64,000 nucleotides of DNA from Asterella californica (lineage: Eukaryota > Streptophyta > Marchantiopsida > Marchantiales > Aytoniaceae), in assembly GCA_036924285.1 (NCBI GenBank), contig JAYKYS010000002.1, positions 5,394,001-5,458,000 on the forward strand. The letters run 5' to 3'. Positions 11,766 to 24,600 of the stretch are shown here, one piece after another. Position numbers and translations under genes: made by a program. The first letter of the stretch is position 1; the number at the start of each line of letters is the position of its first letter. The notes beneath the pieces were generated by a model. The model was not told where the DNA came from. It saw only the letters and a program-made list of their open reading frames with translations, and did not search any database.

Positions 11766-12164
11766 TTGTCCTCATGTCGAGAGAGGAGTCAGAGGACTTC
11801 CCGTCTAGACCTCCGGGTGGGGCCGACTTGGACGAGAAATTCGGCAAAAGTTCATGACAGTGTAATAAGGGCCCTGCTGTCGGGTGGTGGCCGAGGCTTC
11901 ACGAGGAAGACAAGTGCCTACTCCGGGAGAATGCAAAGTTTTCGAAGAACAGACAGATGGAGACTTCAGGATGCAGTGATCTGCACGAGGGAAGATGAAC
12001 TCCAGGGAGTTGTTCCGGGCATTAGTCGAGCGGAGATGAAACTCCAGGGAAATTCTAGTTGCAGATTAACGTCGTATGTTGGCTCATCTCAATACGGACG
12101 GCTTCTGTATATCTTGCAAGACTTACCTTTACGGAGCCAGTTTGCTATGCATTTGCATAGCTAA
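11766..12164 (+). CDS. Hypothetical ORF, 132 codons, doubtful
   Basis: This is an open frame in locally GC-richer DNA, with an Arg/Ser-rich product and no domain that I recognise. It lies upstream of the repeat cluster that precedes REV3. It may be chance, an untranslated exon or part of an unannotated non-coding transcript. No splice context or homology supports it. Confidence 0.2.
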   Translation: MSSCRERSQRTSRLDLRVGPTWTRNSAKVHDSVIRALLSGGGRGFTRKTSAYSGRMQSFRRTDRWRLQDAVICTREDELQGVVPGISRAEMKLQGNSSCRLTSYVGSSQYGRLLYILQDLPLRSQFAMHLHS

Positions 12165-13039
12165 TTGTCAAAGTTGCGGGTTCTAACAAGTCAAATTCTG
12201 CACCTGCAAAAGGGAGAGGGATTTTTTGTCGTTTTGTGCAATTTTTTCCTTCTCTTTTTATGCGACGGTCAGAGGAGAGAGGATCTCGCAGGAATGTCCT
12301 GGACATGAGACCTCCATGTTCACTGCGCAAGTCCCGAACCAGCTCGGCCTTTCTCGGTGTATGTTCATCGATCGATGAAGTAGAGAAAGTCAATTCCATT
12401 AGTGGAAGGTGCGTGAATCTTGTAGCTCATTTGCTCTTTCGAACCAGAGTCGTCCCAGCTAGATCAAACAGCAACTCACAGTATGATTACATATTCGCAG
12501 GTTGTGTGTTTATTGATTTGAAGTTCTGTGGTGGCTTTGGATGATCTCGTGGCTCGTCCCGTGGCCAGGCCGTAGATCAGACGATGCTTATGTCTAAGAG
12601 TGCGACGCCCTTAGGTCAGCAAATGTTCGGAACTGTTCAAAGCTCTGGAGAGTATATGGTTGTTGTATTTATCGTTTTACTACAACGTTTTTATTTGTGG
12701 CTGACTAGACTTTTCTGGTTCTCGAAGCTTTGGGAGAGTTTCGTTGGTCTTTGATAAACTCTCTTTGGTCTTTGACAAAGCACCCTTACTTTGCTATTCA
12801 AACCCACTTATACATAAAGTTTTCTCGATTACGTGGTCTGTACATGTCTTTCTCCCACCCTTTACCTTTCGCTACTTTTTTGAACCTTTTGGTTACTTTA
12901 TATTGTTTGATTTGTCTCTGTTTCTTCTCCTGCTTCACTATACTCTTCACGACTTCCTTTTTGTCGTATTGCTGCTTGATATATATCCCTTTAGCCCGCT
13001 TCTAAGCTGCACCCTTTCTTAACGCCGGCCTCCTCCTTT
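12165..13039. other. No gene seen
   Basis: Sequence between the doubtful ORF and the dispersed-repeat cluster. Pyrimidine-rich from about 12,800. No domain, RNA or repeat was recognised before 13,040. Confidence 0.4.
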
Positions 13040-13245
13040 TCTCTGATAGGTGGGGAGCTATCTCAGTTACCCCGCTTCATGCTTTACAACATTTACCATT
13101 TCCCATGCTGTGATTGGCCCTTCGTTTCCAAACTGACGTTTCCAGTTTCCATGTCAGTAAGGAACCAGTCAGGGCATACACTGTATGATGCAGTTCAGGT
13201 TCTGCTTCTGTCTATGAAATCTATGCGGTTCCTTCTATATTTATT
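13040..13245 (+). repeat. Dispersed repeat family, 'ggtggggagct' module, copy 1
   Basis: The block ctctgataggtggggagct ... ccatgtcagtaagga ... cagttcaggttctgc ... ctatgcggttcctt recurs in the same order at 16,325-16,640 inside REV3 intron 2. There is no coding capacity. It is part of a larger non-coding element family present at several places in this window. Confidence 0.7.
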
Positions 13246-13474
13246 TGTTTTTGCTACACAGGCTTTGGTCTTATCTTCGTTATGCCTTGCTTCGGATCAT
13301 CCCTTTGTCTGCCTTTACCTCCTTATATTTCTCTAGCCTTGTGTTCGAGCTTTCTCGCCTTCCTCTAGCTGACGTTTTCACTTTTTTCTGTTGTTTTATC
13401 TATTTTTATTTAAACGTTTTGCTGACATACGACTTGCTTTACTTTCACTAATCCATGGCCATTTCTCGTCACAA

Positions 13475-13780
13475 GCTCACGGATCTACCACTACACTAAG
13501 AACGGGAGTTTGCCCTCAGATGTTCCCGGAACTGAACAGAAACTCCTGTACCGACAAGGTGCTGCTGAGTTGGAAAAGTCCTCAACTTCGTTTGATCACT
13601 TTTCCTACTCATCTATTGCCTAACCCTCCCTGTTGGGTGCTGATGAAGTTAGGCAGCCGGTTGAGGTGCATGTGGCAGGAGAGTGTTCTCTGTTGCATGC
13701 TCTCTGAGTACCTTGTGGTAGTTAGGTGTTTTAGTGTACACCTACTCATTACCTACAGCTGTGTCCGTCACCTTTGTTGG
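13475..13780 (+). repeat. Dispersed repeat family, 'gaaactcctg' module, copy 1
   Basis: The block gatctaccactacac ... acgggagt(t/c)tgccct ... gaaactcctg ... gttggaaaagtc ... gatcacttttcct ... ggttgaggtgcatg ... gtggtagttaggtgtt recurs at 14,265-14,560. It is represented in part at 63,905-64,000 (end of window) and 32,900-32,970. Two copies about 790 bp apart suggest tandem duplication within the cluster. Confidence 0.7.
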
Positions 13781-14004
13781 GAGAATTCTTCTTCATGGTT
13801 GACACTCTGGTCTTGCGTTTGCTGGCTTGATTATTCCCGAGTGCCGCCTGTATGCTTCTCCAGATGATGTACCTTGTATTTTGTTCGTCTTTTTCTAGAT
13901 ATCCTACCCTAGACCCATCCCTACTTCTGAGACTTGTCGCTCTATATTATTGTTATAGTTGGTTTCTCGCTCAGCTCGTTAGACATCGCATTTGTATTTG
14001 TACT

Positions 14005-14260
14005 TTGTCATACAGCCACCAGGGGGTACCATCTTGGAAATGTGCTCACCCTACGCATTTCCTCTTGGCCCGACCTCGGTTATATACATTCGATGACTTC
14101 TCAAACCAAGTTAGCATACATGTTACCACCTTTGTTACTCACTTTGTACTTGCATGGGTTGAAAACTATTCGGGGTTACCTACATGTGCCGGCGAAGTCA
14201 CTGCTTTCTCAGAAAGCTGCTTTATCCGTGTATCAATATATATATATATCCGTACACAAG
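14005..14260 (+). repeat. Dispersed repeat family, hairpin module, copy 1
   Basis: The block gtaccatcttggaaatgtg ... ggcccgacctcggttata ... cttctcaaaccaag ... catacatgttaccac ... cttgcatgggtt ... gcgaagtcactg is shared with copies at 16,780-16,880, 17,220-17,600 and 62,690-62,925. A hairpin sits at 14,036-14,062 (ggaaatgtg with cgcatttcc). A short TA tract follows at about 14,240. Confidence 0.75.
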
Positions 14261-14264
14261 CTCG

Positions 14265-14560
14265 CTGATCTACCACAACATAAAGACGGGAGTCTGCCCT
14301 GAGATTTCCGGATCTGAAAAGAAACTCCTGGATCGACTAGGCCCTGCAGTGTTGGAAAAGTCTTCAATTTCTCTATTGATCACTTTTCCTATTCATCCAT
14401 AGCCTAACCTCTCTCTGCTGCTGAGGATTCAGAGATCAAGTTGAGGTGCATGCAGCGGGAAGGATGCTCTACCTGCTTGTTCCGTCGTGTAAGTTGTGGT
14501 AGTTAGGTGTTTGAGGGCACACTTGCTAATTACATACAGCTGTGTCAAACCTTCGTGATG
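14265..14560 (+). repeat. Dispersed repeat family, 'gaaactcctg' module, copy 2
   Basis: Second copy of the module at 13,475-13,780, directly following the hairpin module. It preserves gacgggagtctgccct, gaaactcctgga, ttggaaaagtc and tagttaggtgtttga. The order hairpin module then gaaactcctg module suggests one composite element of at least ~550 bp. Confidence 0.7.
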
Positions 14561-15539
14561 GTATTTTCTGTTCTGTTTTACCTATACTCGTTGTTTGTGA
14601 CCTTCGCTAACAGTGAATTGGTATGATTCGCACTCCTCCTTCTTAACCCCCAGTTGTGCTGGGTTTTCCCTGTTTTCTGTTCTGCAGGTTACTTTACGGC
14701 TTGTAGCATTGTACATCCATAGATTTTCTCTACTCGGGTCCTCCTGCTGTTTTATTGCACCTCATTGCCTCTTAGGCTTTAGAAAACGCTTTAGAAAACA
14801 TAGCATACAAACTTAGATTTGTATGCTATGTATCATGTATTTGTGTTATGCATTGCAAATTGCAGGATGTTCTACCTGGTTACTGTCTGCTATGTAATCT
14901 CAAGCACATACACTTCATGGTACGCTCTTATTACTCACTAGATTATTGGCTAATTTTACACGTTACATAGATGATACACACTCTGCACAAGCATTGATTC
15001 GTCCACACTGCATATGATACATGCTTACATATTTGCACTTTCATACCTTGGAGTACCATCTATGGCATTGTGCCTTGCGCCATACATATCCGTGGTACAC
15101 CTATTGGTTACAGATATTTGCTTTCTTGACGCCTCAAGATAGCAGACTTTCACACCCATATTCGCTACTGACTATGTACTTCTCCGGGTTCACTGCGTTT
15201 TCTGGGATTACCTAAGTGTGTGGGCATCTGCCATTCCCATGTACGTATATATAGTCGCGGCTGTTATAAAGTTCTAGTGGGCGTTTTAATTTCTGTATTC
15301 ACAAGTAGCGGCTGTCTCCTTTTTGGTTTGCATTTGCATAAGCAACATCTCCCAAAAGTTGGAAATATATTGTCGTGTTCTGCTTTGACTTCACATGTGA
15401 TTCCAGTATTTAGTGTCTCTAACTATACGCACTTTCTCCTATTTACCAAATGCATAACCTCGTACTTTCATTGCAGCACCTTGTCCATCCCTACGCCGGT
15501 AGAGGTGGCAGATTGTTGTGCGGATTTTACTGGATGCAG
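14561..15539 (+). other. Repeat-derived sequence upstream of REV3
   Basis: A pyrimidine-rich stretch with fragments of the same repeat family. For example, acttctccgggttcactgcg ... gggattacctaagtgtg near 15,178-15,225 matches the copies near 14,150 and 62,830. No gene is apparent; REV3's promoter probably lies here or just downstream. Confidence 0.45.
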
Positions 15540-15673
15540 GAGCTTGAGAGGAGAGGAATGGGAAGGAATGAGAATGTACGAGTTCTGACTCGTCCTTAGT
15601 CGGGTGAACTTGTGTAGCTTCAGAAGAAGCTGGAAATTTGAATCTTAAGCTTCCTTTCATCAGTGATTTGGAA
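15540..15673 (+). promoter_or_regulatory. Probable 5' UTR of REV3
   Basis: A purine-rich leader (ggagaggaatgggaagga) lies directly upstream of the first REV3 ATG. An in-frame upstream extension exists only from a non-ATG codon at 15,638, so 15,674 is the first usable start in frame. No TATA element or transcription start could be fixed. Confidence 0.35.
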
Positions 15674-18600
15674 ATGGCATCGTCACCGGGGAAGGCGCTT
15701 GAAAATTGGTCCCCCGCGACTACGCCGCGGCGCATATTCAGTCTGCGTATAGTGAATTTGGATTATTATATGGCACCCCCTGTGCCTGGTATGGACGTCT
15801 GCTACTCTGAACTTCAAGGTGATCAGTATGGCCGATTTCTCGAGACTTTTTCCTGAATCCTTCTTTATGAGAACAGTTTGTCCATTTTATAGATCAGTCA
15901 CCGAATCAGAAATTTGAGGTATTAGCATGAGTCACTGAAAGTTCCTGATGACATTCTGGTCTTATTGTGGGCAGGCCGTGGTGTGCGGGAAGTGCCTGTT
16001 GTTAGAATATTTGGAAGCACAACTTCGGGGCAGAAGACATGTTTGCATTTGCACAAGGTTCGCGTTTTTGCCCTTTATATCTTCAATCTAATATCTACCG
16101 AAGGATGAGCTTGAATCTGATGGGAAGGGTTTGAGTAGCAGCATGATACACATACTACTTTCCTTTCCTTCCTCTTATTGCATAGACATACCCGGCTACT
16201 AAAGTTATGCATCGTGTTAGGTCTAGGTTAGTTCGCCAACAATTCATTAAAGGATGCAGTGCGTTAGGCATTTACAGAGTATCAAACAGAGACTAAAAGA
16301 ACACTATCTTCCTCGCGACTCTTAGTTTTCTCTGATAGATGGGGAGCTATTACATTAGCCCGCTTTGTTGAACTACACTCGTAACCCCTTCTTACCTCCT
16401 CTGCCTTCTGGGATAGGTGGCGAGCTGTTTAAATTAGCCCGCTTCATGATCCACAACCTTACAACCTCTTCCTACCGGTATACTGTGAGGGGCTCGCTTC
16501 CAGACTGACGCTTCTAAAGGCAATTTCCATGTCAGTAAGGAGGTAATCAGGGAATACATTGCACGATTCAGTTCAGGTTCTGCCTCGGTCTATGAAAACT
16601 ATGCGGTTCCTTCCCTTTTCTACTTTTTTTTTTCCGATTATTCCCGGTTGCAGCACGATTATTTCTCAGACAATGCATAGTTTTTCTTTAGGTTTATGTT
16701 GGTCATCATCTAGTTACTCACCCTTCATGCACTTTGGTTTTCGGCATCGCATATTGTACTAGCCATCTATCATACACCTACTTACCAGCGGATACCATCT
16801 TGGAGATGTGCTTTCCCTACACATTTCCCCTTGTCCGACCTCGGTCATATATACTTTTGCTAACTTCTCAAACCAAGAGCTACCAAGTGGTAATTTAGGT
16901 TCTTGGGTGTACACCTACTCAGTACCTAAGTGCATCAGTGATGGACGGGCAAATACAGGCTCCTCTTTTGCTACCTCTGTCTTCCCTCTCCTCTATTCAA
17001 TCCGCTATTGGTATCTTCGTTCTGCTTGGATAACCTTCGTTTCTTGCAATGGATTCTATGGTTCAGGGCTATCTACGTTTTGATTTCATAACCTTCGCTT
17101 CTTTCAACATTGCAGTAGACAAATCTAGTTTTTCTTCAATTCGGCAAGGGGTTTGCATTTAGCCTTTGAAGCATACTGCATTCGTTCTCTTGTCATCGTC
17201 CACTTGAATTCGACGACATACCGAGGGGAACCTATTCTGGAAATGTGCTTCGCACTACACATTTCCATCGGCACGCCCTCTGGTTTTATAACAATTCGCT
17301 AACTCCGCTCGGCATTGTTAGCGCACATTCGGTCCCTAATTGATTCTCACTGTGTACTTGGCTGGTTTAATTGCGTGATACCCCTATACTAGACAGTGGT
17401 CCTTGAGCATGCATATCTGCCATTCTCGACGTATGAATATAAGTACTCAAACCAAGTTAGCATACATGTTCACCACTCTTTGTTACTCACCTTGTACTTG
17501 CATAGGTTCAAAACTATTTGGGGTTTACCTTTAGTGTGCCGGGGAAGTCACTGTTTTCTCCGAAAACTGCTTTACCCGTTTACCAACATATATATATATC
17601 GACATGTATAACGTCAAGATTAGAATTCTATGGAACGAAGGTCTACGACGTCTTGAAAGTGAATGATACACAGATGCGCGTCATTGGTTTGTTTCTGTTT
17701 GGTTACAGGCATTTCCATACTTTTACGTGCCTTACGACAGTCAGCTTCCTCAAGAAGTGAATGAAGGTCCGTCTAGATCCGATTTATCGCTTCAACAGTA
17801 AGCTTGTTACGTTCCGGTAAAAGTTGTGTGCTGGCCTTTCTTGGGAACCCCCATTTTGCAGTGATCCATGTTTTGTTGAAGATTGTTTTCATCGTTGTGT
17901 CCAGCCATGGCGTTTGTTCGTCGCTTGGCATCATCCATCGAGAAAACCATGAAGGTAATTTTCGATATCGGCAGAAGCATTGAAAGTATGTTGAAACCGG
18001 AGTTGGGTGAAATACGTCGGATGATGTGTGCTGAAATTTCAGACGAATACAACTTTCTGTGTACATAAAAAGACAATGATAATTTGTTTTTATAGCTCAT
18101 GGCTGTTCATGCGTTAGTACCTGCTCAGCAAAGATAGCGTTCGTTGTTTCCCGATCTTAAGCTGATCAAAAACTTGTTCGTGTTGTCGTTAGAGTCGGAC
18201 CTTGATGCTTTGGCCTTGGTAAACAGATGGTGAGTACTGTTGGAGCCCAAAGACAGCATCTTCACAGCTGCAGCCTGGTGCGAGGAAGGAAGTTTTACGG
18301 TTATCATCCCAGTGAGCAGCTGTTTATCAAGATTGTACTGTATCCTCGCAAGCTTTCATCTGATTCATGTTAGTTGACTCTTGAGAATATTGTGAGTATT
18401 GTCCAGTTTGCTCCATCCTGCAGTAGAACTGCGTCAGTGTGTTACCTTAACTCTGTTTTTCAGGTACTATCCGCAAGAGGTTTCCCGAGTAAGCACATTG
18501 CTGCTGGTAAGTTTTCTCAGTCGATGCCTTTGACCTTCACGTAGTTTTTGTCTCTTTATCCGCTACGTACCATCTATGCACTCAATAAACGTGTAACAGG

Positions 18601-21600
18601 AAGGGTCGGATATGGAAGACTGCGTTCTCGGATTTAACGTCTGAATCACCAATTATATTATGTACACCGTCTCGTTGCTCATTTGATTTTTGTATGCTCG
18701 AGCAGAATGGTGGAGTGATGGACCACAAGTTTCAGCCTCACGAAGCTCATTTTCCTTATTTGCTTCAGATTTTGGTAATAGCACTGTCTCTCTCCCGCGT
18801 GTCGTGTCTCTAGATTCAACTCCTTTGAGTTATTCCATCTTAGAAGCTGAAATAAGCTCGCGTGTGTATCCTTCTGCTTGCTTGCTTGCATAAATAACTT
18901 CTTCTCCTGTATTTGGATGCATCATTTGTGCAATATGTATTGTTTGTTTGCCTTTTTCTCTTCGGATCCTCCATTCCTAGACACCGGTATGACTGACTTT
19001 TTCCCTTAGAGTTCCGCACAGGTGACAGAAACCCAGGCCTCTCGCTCCCAGGACATCATCCCAGGTTAAATGGCCTACTTTAGCAAGTCTTTGAGTCACA
19101 CTAATCCTTCAGTATTAGCAGGCTACCATTTGTTCCCGCTGATAAAGTTCATCTTTCCCTTATCACAGACGGAGAACCTTCTACCCCTTGTGGATGCGCA
19201 TTGATTAGTAGTTGTGAGAACACAAGCTGAAGTATATCAGGCTGTCGTTGAACTCCTTTGAATAACTTTTTGCCTGACCATTGGCTGGAATGTAGATTGA
19301 TCACAATCTTTGCGGTATGGGGCACCTGCATTTGTCAAGTTTGAAGTTTCGGAACCCTCTACCAGAGGTTCACTCCGATCTGACGTCTTTGGTCAAGCGG
19401 GTCAGAAGAGACTTCACGTTTCAGGAAGCAATTCCTCAGGTAGAGGCTGCTGTTGTGGAACCTACCAAGGATTACTCTTGTCTGAAGGAGAGTTTACTCA
19501 AGGAGAAGGCTAGATCAACCTTGCCTCTTTCCCCTCAACTGATGGAAGAAGCAGCAAGTCAATATACACTAAGGACACTTCCCCCTTCCAGGTCATCTTC
19601 TCCGGCTTTTAATCACATCATGATGAAAGAGGAGACTTTGAGCACTCTCTCTACTTCCAGGTTTTCTCCCACTACCCCTATTGCCAGAGTAAAGGAGGAA
19701 GTATTGGATACAGTTCCTTCTTCCTGTCCTTCCGCCGCCGCTAAGCATCAAACCACGACGAAAGAGGAGACGTCGAAACCATTTCCTGCATCCAGGTCAT
19801 CTTCTCCGGCTCTTCATCTAACGATCATCAAAGAGGAGACTTTGAGCACACTTCCTCCATCCAAGTCGTCGGCTTCTGATGTTAATCAGGCGAGGAGTAA
19901 GGAGGATACTTTGAGCACACTTCCTGCTCCCGTCTCATCTTCGGCAGCTATGTATCAAACGACCCCCGATGGAGGAAGCCAGTCAGAAATGTGGCTTCAA
20001 AAGAGTGTTCCTGGAGATTGGGTATGGCCGTTACTTGCATCAGACAATATGGAAACTACCGTTCAAGGACAAGGCCTTTACTGTAGGCAGAGCACCTGCG
20101 AACTCGAAGCTGATGCATCTGTGGAAGGTAACCTGCTTTTATCTGTTTCCCTGACCTTTTTCTTACTTGTAACCTGTGGCAGGTTCTTACAATGGCTTTG
20201 CAGCGTATATAGGATTGCTAACGATTTTTGGGTCGTTTGTCCGCAGATATACTCAATAGAGGTGAACTCCTTTTTTTGCCTCTGCAAGAGGCAGGACCAG
20301 AGATAAAAATGGTTCAATCGTTGACGCCTATGTGGGAGGTGAGGACCTGCATGATTCAGTTTAGCTCGTAGGAGGACAGTTGATACAATGGCGCTGTGCA
20401 CTGTTTCGACAGAATTTAGTTTGAACTTTCCTGTTTCCTTGTTGCATCCTTCCTTTCTAAGATACTATCTGTGGTCGAGCAAATGTATGAAGCCTGAGGT
20501 TTGGATTCTTCTTGAATTCGGTTGTCTTCACGCGCTGATTATGGAGGAAAAGGGATAATGCAGACCTAGCTTTCGGACGAGAAGAGCTTTCCCATTATCC
20601 ACAAAGCGGGTGTCAAGGAGATAATGTCAGACAAGGTTATATGGTTACGGTATACCTTTCCAAACGGAAGTACAACCTCTTGCCAGTGCGTTTGACCTGT
20701 ACGTTGATGATGTAGGAAGAACGAGCTAGAAGTGGAGATGGAGGGCCAGCTGGATCAGTAGATCCACTATATCAACCCACAGCTCGTACAGTACCTATTC
20801 CATCCCCTTTTGAGGAGGCGATGCGGGAAACTTTGTTCAAGATAGCCCGGGCAGAGGAGAAGGAGATTGGTAGAAAAATTGGCTCTCAAACTAGTACTCA
20901 AAAATCGGATTCGGGATCAGGGACCGAACCGGTTCTAGAAATTTGTACTTTGCTGGGGTCTCAACAAGAACTTAAAATTTCACTTAGATCTGCAGATAAT
21001 AGTGCTGCTGCTTCCGACGAGGATGATAGCGACGAAAAGCGACAGTCTTCGGTACCAATGGAGATTGAGCCAAAATCTCGCCCAAATTCCCGTTTCGAGT
21101 CTACACAAACGGGGCATGGTTTGGTGACCGCCATCAACGAGGAAATCATAAGAAAGCAACTTTCACAGAGATGCCTGTCTCAGGTTTGTTCCTGATCCGT
21201 GAAGGCAAGAACGCGTGATGGGTTCCTTGCCAGAGCATCATACTTACACTTACTAGTCAGTTTTTAATGTTACGTTGAGATCGTTCTGAAGAAAAAAACT
21301 TTTGTGTCGAACTAAGTTAAGTTATCAGCTAATTGCTTCTATGTTTCTGCAGGATTTAGACAAGGAAGTTGCAGAGTTCCTTCGGTGGTTGGGCACCACT
21401 CAGCTAGATATTGACGATCAAGAGGATGAAGATTCTGATAGTAAGGATGGTGAAATGGCTCAAATGGCCCTCAGTCAGTTTTTCAGCTCACCTGGTACGG
21501 ACGCAGCATTACTGAAGGCTCTGGCCGACTATGAAAACGCCACAGAACAAGAGTGTCAGGCTATCCTAGAATGCGCCGATCTTATGGACGAAGAAGAGCA

Positions 21601-24600
21601 AGACGCAGTAGACCATGATGATATAGATGCCTATTCTCGTGGACCAGCCCAAGTGGACGGGGAAGAAAGGGAGAAATCTTATAGGGCTCCTCGTGGCAGG
21701 CATGAATCTCATGAATCAACAATGAAGTCTGATGGAAAACATGCTCCACCTTTTATACCACAAACTGATGGAGCTGGTGATGAAGGTGACCTGGAGAACC
21801 AGGGAGATCGCACGCTGCAGTCATTCTCCTTGAAAAGGCCCAGACGGGACAGGAAGGATCCTTTTGCGTCCGCTACATCCAAGTATACTGGTTCGCGAAG
21901 CGGCTCACGGGAGTTGAGTAAGGAGCAAAAGAGAGAGGTTTCTCTGCGTGACATGATGCGGAGACGACGAGAGCGGAAAGCCGGCAAGAAAGAGTTAGTC
22001 TCTCCATCCACACCGACGCCAGAGGGGTTATGTTTTGAGTCAGAGCCGGAGTTCCGGGAGGATAATGGGGCCATCATACCGAGCTCTGATGAAAAGCATC
22101 AGAGAACCAGGGACAGAAGTGTGCGTCAGGATCAGACAACGCGGGTGGTTTCTGCGGGAGATTTTCCTCAAAGTGAAGATCTGTTGGCAACAATAAGCAG
22201 AGGAATATCGCTGGAGAGGCATTTAGCTTCTAGGAGAAAGGGAAGGGTCATCCACAAACTAGATAATTTAAATAATGTTGTCACCAAATTCGTAACTCTT
22301 CCCATTGTTACACTAAAGTATGATTGTGCTGATGTAAATTGTCGCGTTGAAGAGTTATCGGAAAACTATTCTGAAGGCGGTGGTCGGTGTTTCAGAGAAG
22401 ACAAGCAGGATACGGAGAACAAGGACGAAGTGGATCTTTCTCAAAAATTCCTCGGGCAAAAGTTGGTTCCTATGGACGTCACTGCTGGAGAGGAAATAGC
22501 CGCAGTGCGGAGCAGAGGAGACGATCGTGACTGTGGAGGAGGTCAGACCTCTTTCTGCCTAGATCAGGAGCCTGGTGCTGATATGGTCTTCGACGTGTAT
22601 GCCAATAGACCTCGCAAAGGAATCCAAATGGTTGAAGTACCTACGAAGGAACCAGATGGTCATACTGGACTTTACTCATCAGATGGAGATGATTTTTTTG
22701 TGGCGCAGACTCAGTTTCCGAGTGTTCCTATACCTCTATCTCCTCAGTCTGGTGATTCTAGAGGTCTGCATCTTGATGTCGAAGAGCATGACAGGGTGGA
22801 CATCTCATCTCAGGGTTGTGACGCTTTGCTGATATCTCAAGTTCCAAGGGTAGCAAATCAAATTGAGAACCATGAGGGAAATGAAGAAAGAGTAGTTCTT
22901 GATAGAGCATACCAGGATAGTGATATTGTAAGGCAGACTCAAGTTGTGAATCCCGACGTATCTTGCATGGTTGAGTTACGCCCGGTTGAGTTCGAGCAAC
23001 GTAGGGACAACGTCCAAGTTGACATCCATGATGAAAATCTCTCTGCTGAACAGACACACATTTTGACGCCTTACATACCTTTCTTGGATAGCCGAGATCC
23101 AAAAAACTCACTTGACCACACTGCGGAGATTGAAGGACTTGGTATAACAGATGAGGACGAGGAATCTGCAGTCCAAACTCAGATTTTGGAGCTTGATAAC
23201 GCTCATTTCAGTGATGTACCCCAGACGACGCTGGTGGAGTATGTTACTTACTTGAAAGAATCGGACGGAGCGGAAGGGGACGACGAAGTTTTCGGGCTGA
23301 CTCAGGTTCTGAAACACGAAGGACCTCAGATGATTGCTCCGCTTCCATGGAGGCCAGTTGCATTTGTGGAGGGAGTCCAAACAGAATCTGACGTGGCAGA
23401 CGATGACGCCGACTTTGTAAGACCAACTGATGTGCTGGAGGTGTGCTCACTTAGACATCCGGAGATACGTCCCAGGGAGTCCGGGTATGTGGAGGGAATG
23501 GAAGGGCAAGATGGTCGAGACAAGAGTAGTGAGCTGTACGAAGAGACTCAGAAGCTGGAACTTGAGATCCCTTATGCAGATAAGATTGGAATAGTTGACA
23601 ACGCGAACTATGTGAAGGAAGTGAGAGGAGAGGATACTTCTGAGGAACTACGCGACTCTGGTGCCCGGACACAAATTATTGCTGAGGAGTATCTGCCGTC
23701 AACGCCTAATGGTGGAAGAACTTTCGAAATCTCGGCAAGCCGAGAAGTACGTGACATCTCTATCGTACAGGTACCTAAGGTTGTGGAGGCGGAGATGATA
23801 TCCGCTCCGTCATCTAGTTTGGCAGTTGAAACAACTGAGATTCCTCAAAAGGTCCACTTTCTACCCGTTCTGCTTAGCGAACGAGTGCCTGGAGTCGGAG
23901 ACGCCAGCAGTTCAGCATATGGTACCGGGACCTTGGGTGGATCAAGCCATCAGGGAAAGTACCCGACACAGTATCTCCTTTACGACATGTCAGACGATAG
24001 TGAGGCAAGCTATGACTCTGAACAGGACAGATGGTGCGTAGGTGAAGGGGCAAGTACAGCAACCCTATTTGAAGATCACGAGATTGGTGACCTGGGCAGT
24101 CGATATTTCGGAGATGACCATGCAGACGAAGGGTGTGTAATAATGGACGGAGAGGATGGTTGGGGTGATGGAGCTGAAACTCCTCTAGAAGTAAATACAA
24201 CACCAATTTATCAAGAGAGAAAGAAAGATAAAGTTGTGGAAGAAATAGGCAGGCCATCTGGAGGAGACAATCATGCAGAACAAAGAGCCGAAAGACTTGA
24301 GAAGGATAGCAGGTGGGATGATGCAAGTGAGGCAGTTACAACGCCCTTCACTGGAGCTGGGGAGAAAGATGAAGATGTTGAGCAAATGGGCGGCCTATCG
24401 GCTGCAGATGAGCATGCTGAAGACTTGGGTAGTCCAAGGCCTAGAGGCATGCATCCCACCCAGTACCTCTTTACTGATATGTCTGATGACAGTGAATCAA
24501 GCTACGACTCTGGAACGGGTTTCAGAGATTCTCCTCGGTGTGCAGAAGAGGAATACTTTGGAGAGGAAGACAAAGAAGTAGAATGTCCACGCGTTGCAGA

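Noticed and set aside
23874..24326. 150-codon minus-strand ORF
   Set aside because: It is antisense within REV3 exon 12; its Leu/His-rich composition is what a shadow of acidic codons would give.
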